This document shows, piece by piece, positions 16,434 to 18,220 of a stretch of 18,220 bases of DNA. The DNA is from JAKOQB01 sp050258235 (GTDB lineage Bacteria > Pseudomonadota > Gammaproteobacteria > Burkholderiales > Burkholderiaceae_F). The notes beneath the pieces are model-generated. The model saw only the letters and a list, made by a program, of their open reading frames with translations. It did no database searches and was not told where the DNA came from. Within the stretch, counting starts at the first letter, position 1. Every line of letters begins with the position of its first letter. The translations under genes were made by a program, and so were the position numbers. The DNA is taken from assembly GCA_050258235.1 (NCBI GenBank), contig JBLMYK010000133.1:1-18220 (forward strand), in the 5' to 3' direction.

Positions 16434-17626
16434 ATCCCGATCTCAGGCGGCTGCAACCCTACCCCTTCGAGCGGCTGCGCCAGCTGATCGAAGGCACCTC
16501 TCCCCCGGCCGGTCTTTCGCTGATCGATTTGTCGATCGGCGAGCCCAAGCATCCGACGCCGCAGCTGATCTTCGACGCCCTGACCGCGGCGCTACCGGGC
16601 ATGGCGAACTACCCGTCCACTCTCGGCACCGATGCGCTCAGGCAGGCGATCGCAACCTGGCTGATGCGCCGCTACCAGCTGCCACGCATCGATCCGGCGA
16701 CTCAGGTGCTTCCGGTGTGCGGCTCGCGCGAAGCGTTGTTTGCGATCGCGCAGGCGGTGATCGACCGCAGCCGGGATGCGCTGGTGATCTCGCCGAATCC
16801 CTTCTATCAGATCTACGAAGGTGCGGCGCTGCTGGCCGGCGCCCATCCGCTGTTCCTGGCTGCGACTCCCGCGACCGGGTTCCGGATGGAGTTCGAGCGG
16901 GTCGCGATCGACCAGTGGCGCCATGTGCAGCTGGTCTACGTGTGCTCGCCGGGAAATCCGCACGGCCGCGTGATGACACAGGACGAATGGCGCGTGCTGT
17001 TCGATCTGTCCGATCGGCACGACTTCGTGATCGCCTCGGACGAGTGCTATTCGGAGATCTACTTCGAGGAGGGAAAGGCGCCGCTGGGCGCCCTGCAGGC
17101 CGCACATGCCCTGGGCCGCGACCGCTTCGATCGGCTGCTGGTTTTCGGCAGCCTGTCGAAGCGCTCCAACGCGCCGGGCCTGCGCTCCGGCTACGTGGCG
17201 GGCGACGCGGCATTGCTGAAGCAGTTCCTCCAGTATCGGACCTATCACGGCAACGCGATGAGCCCCCCCGTGCAGGCGGCCAGCGTCGCGGCCTGGAACG
17301 ACGAGCAGCACGTGATCGAAAACCGGCGCATCTATGCGACCAAGTTCGCCCAGGCCACCCCGGTCGTGCAGCGCGCGCTGAAGGTGGAACGGCCCGAAGC
17401 TGCGTTCTACCTGTGGGCCGCCGTCCCCGACGGGTTCGCGCATGACGACGAGGCGTACGCACGTCGCCTGTACGCGGAGTGCCACGTCAAAGTGCTGCCC
17501 GGCAGCTACCTGAGCCGCGTGCGCGACGGCGCAAGTCCGGGCCGAGGCTTTGTCCGCATCGCCCTGGTCGCCCCGGAGGCGGACGTCCTCGAGGCCGCAC
17601 ACCGAATTGCCAATCTGACTCCCTGA
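16430..17626 (+). CDS. dapC: N-succinyldiaminopimelate aminotransferase
   Basis: DapC is a PLP-dependent class I/II aminotransferase converting N-succinyl-2-amino-6-ketopimelate, with glutamate as donor, to N-succinyl-LL-diaminopimelate for lysine and peptidoglycan. The 398-residue protein begins MNPDLRRLQPYPFERLRQL. It has the fold-type-I hallmarks: SIGEPKHPTP, Asn176 in SPGNPHG, Asp204 and Tyr207 in SDECYSEIYF, the PLP-binding Lys244 in GSLSKRSNAPGLRSG, and a late FVRIALV with the substrate-carboxylate Arg. The start ATG at 16430 overlaps the queF stop by 4 nt; the frame is open further upstream but only inside queF. dapD follows after 12 nt. Other class I aminotransferases look alike, but the adjacency to dapD, as in Bordetella, strongly supports this one. 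Confidence 0.94.
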   Translation: MNPDLRRLQPYPFERLRQLIEGTSPPAGLSLIDLSIGEPKHPTPQLIFDALTAALPGMANYPSTLGTDALRQAIATWLMRRYQLPRIDPATQVLPVCGSREALFAIAQAVIDRSRDALVISPNPFYQIYEGAALLAGAHPLFLAATPATGFRMEFERVAIDQWRHVQLVYVCSPGNPHGRVMTQDEWRVLFDLSDRHDFVIASDECYSEIYFEEGKAPLGALQAAHALGRDRFDRLLVFGSLSKRSNAPGLRSGYVAGDAALLKQFLQYRTYHGNAMSPPVQAASVAAWNDEQHVIENRRIYATKFAQATPVVQRALKVERPEAAFYLWAAVPDGFAHDDEAYARRLYAECHVKVLPGSYLSRVRDGASPGRGFVRIALVAPEADVLEAAHRIANLTP

Positions 17627-17638
17627 CCAAGGATCACC

Positions 17639-18220
17639 ATGTCAATGCAAGCGATCATCGAAGAAGCGTGGGAGAACCGTGCCGGCCTGAGCCCTGGCGC
17701 CGCGCCTCGTCAGCTGAAAGAGGCGGTCGACGCCGCGATCAATGACCTCGACGCCGGGCGCATGCGCGTCGCGGAGAAACGCGGCGGCGAATGGGTGGTT
17801 CACCAGTGGCTGAAGAAAGCGGTGCTGCTGTCGTTTCGGCTGCGCGACAACCGGAGCATGGGTTTTGCGCCGGCCGGCGGCATGCAGGAGGCTTTCCGGT
17901 ACTTCGACAAGGTCGACACCAAGTTTGCCGATTGGGACGACCAGATGTTCCAGCGCGCCGGGGTGCGCGTCGTTCCCCCCGCGGTAGCGCGGCGCGGCGC
18001 GTTCATCGCCAGGAACGTCGTCCTGATGCCCTCCTACGTCAACATCGGCGCCTACGTCGACGAAGGCACGATGGTGGACACCTGGGCAACGGTGGGCTCC
18101 TGCGCGCAGATCGGCAAGAACGTTCACCTGTCGGGCGGAGTCGGCATCGGCGGGGTGCTGGAGCCGGTGCAGGCGAATCCGACCATCATCGAGGACAACT
18201 GCTTCATCGGAGCGCGATCC
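17639..18220 (+). CDS. dapD: 2,3,4,5-tetrahydropyridine-2,6-dicarboxylate N-succinyltransferase, N-terminal part; gene runs off the right edge
   Basis: DapD transfers succinyl from succinyl-CoA to tetrahydrodipicolinate, the step just before DapC. The visible 194 codons cover about 70 percent of the usual 274-residue protein. They include HQWLKKAVLLSFRLRDN, then RYFDKVDTKFADWD, and the left-handed beta-helix hexapeptide region from about residue 115. That region has FIARNVVLMPSYVNIGAYVD (in part), TMVDTWATVGSCAQIGKNVH and SGGVGIGGVLEP, ending in NCFIGARS at the edge. These segments match the family almost residue for residue. The first ATG (17639) has AAGGA five bases upstream; a second in-frame ATG two codons on (17645) is a possible alternative. 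It lies 12 nt after dapC. The end of the trimer-forming helix and the C-terminus are outside the window. Confidence 0.97.
   Translation, partial: MSMQAIIEEAWENRAGLSPGAAPRQLKEAVDAAINDLDAGRMRVAEKRGGEWVVHQWLKKAVLLSFRLRDNRSMGFAPAGGMQEAFRYFDKVDTKFADWDDQMFQRAGVRVVPPAVARRGAFIARNVVLMPSYVNIGAYVDEGTMVDTWATVGSCAQIGKNVHLSGGVGIGGVLEPVQANPTIIEDNCFIGARS

Overview
The window is GC-rich, gene-dense chromosomal DNA that reads as the core genome of a betaproteobacterium. The evidence is the gene order rpsB-tsf-pyrH-frr-uppS-cdsA, an smc-zipA-ligA block, dapC next to dapD, and a LigA carrying an IRTETDT stretch that I associate with Burkholderiales-type ligases. Sixteen protein genes cover almost everything, two of them cut by the window edges (cdsA on the left, dapD on the right). 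I see no rRNA, tRNA, insertion sequence, phage gene, CRISPR array or plasmid feature, and no gene-free stretch longer than about 210 bases.

Region 1 (1-4320, minus strand) reads, in transcription order, rpsB, tsf, pyrH, frr, uppS, cdsA. These encode ribosomal protein S2, elongation factor Ts, UMP kinase, ribosome recycling factor, undecaprenyl diphosphate synthase and CDP-diglyceride synthase. Spacers are short (4 to 45 nt) except for the 106-nt rpsB-tsf gap, which holds a terminator-like hairpin likely to lower expression of everything after rpsB. Region 2 (4321-4530) is a divergent control region. It has a consensus TATAAT for rpsB, a probable overlapping -10 for map, and a leader of about 150 nt in front of rpsB.

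Region 3 (4531-7933, plus strand) holds map (methionine aminopeptidase) and glnD (the PII uridylyltransferase that senses glutamine). glnD runs head-on into def, and the two stop codons overlap by 4 bp. Region 4 (7930-15884, minus strand) reads smc, a zipA-like division gene, ligA, a methylthioinosine/methylthioadenosine phosphorylase gene, and def. It is tightly packed and probably one transcript linking chromosome organisation, cell division, DNA ligation, purine/methionine salvage and N-terminal deformylation. map and def, which act one after the other on nascent protein N-termini, sit on either side of glnD.

Region 5 (15885-16013) is a second divergent control region with an extended -10 for smc inside a perfect 6-bp-arm dyad. 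Region 6 (16014-18220, plus strand) has queF (queuosine precursor reductase) overlapping dapC by 4 bp, then dapD. The last two catalyse consecutive steps of the succinylase route to diaminopimelate and lysine, in the order DapD then DapC.

I found no novel system. The points worth a second look are regulatory (the rpsB-tsf attenuator and the two divergent promoter regions), the glnD/def stop overlap, and the probable methylthioinosine specificity of the phosphorylase.
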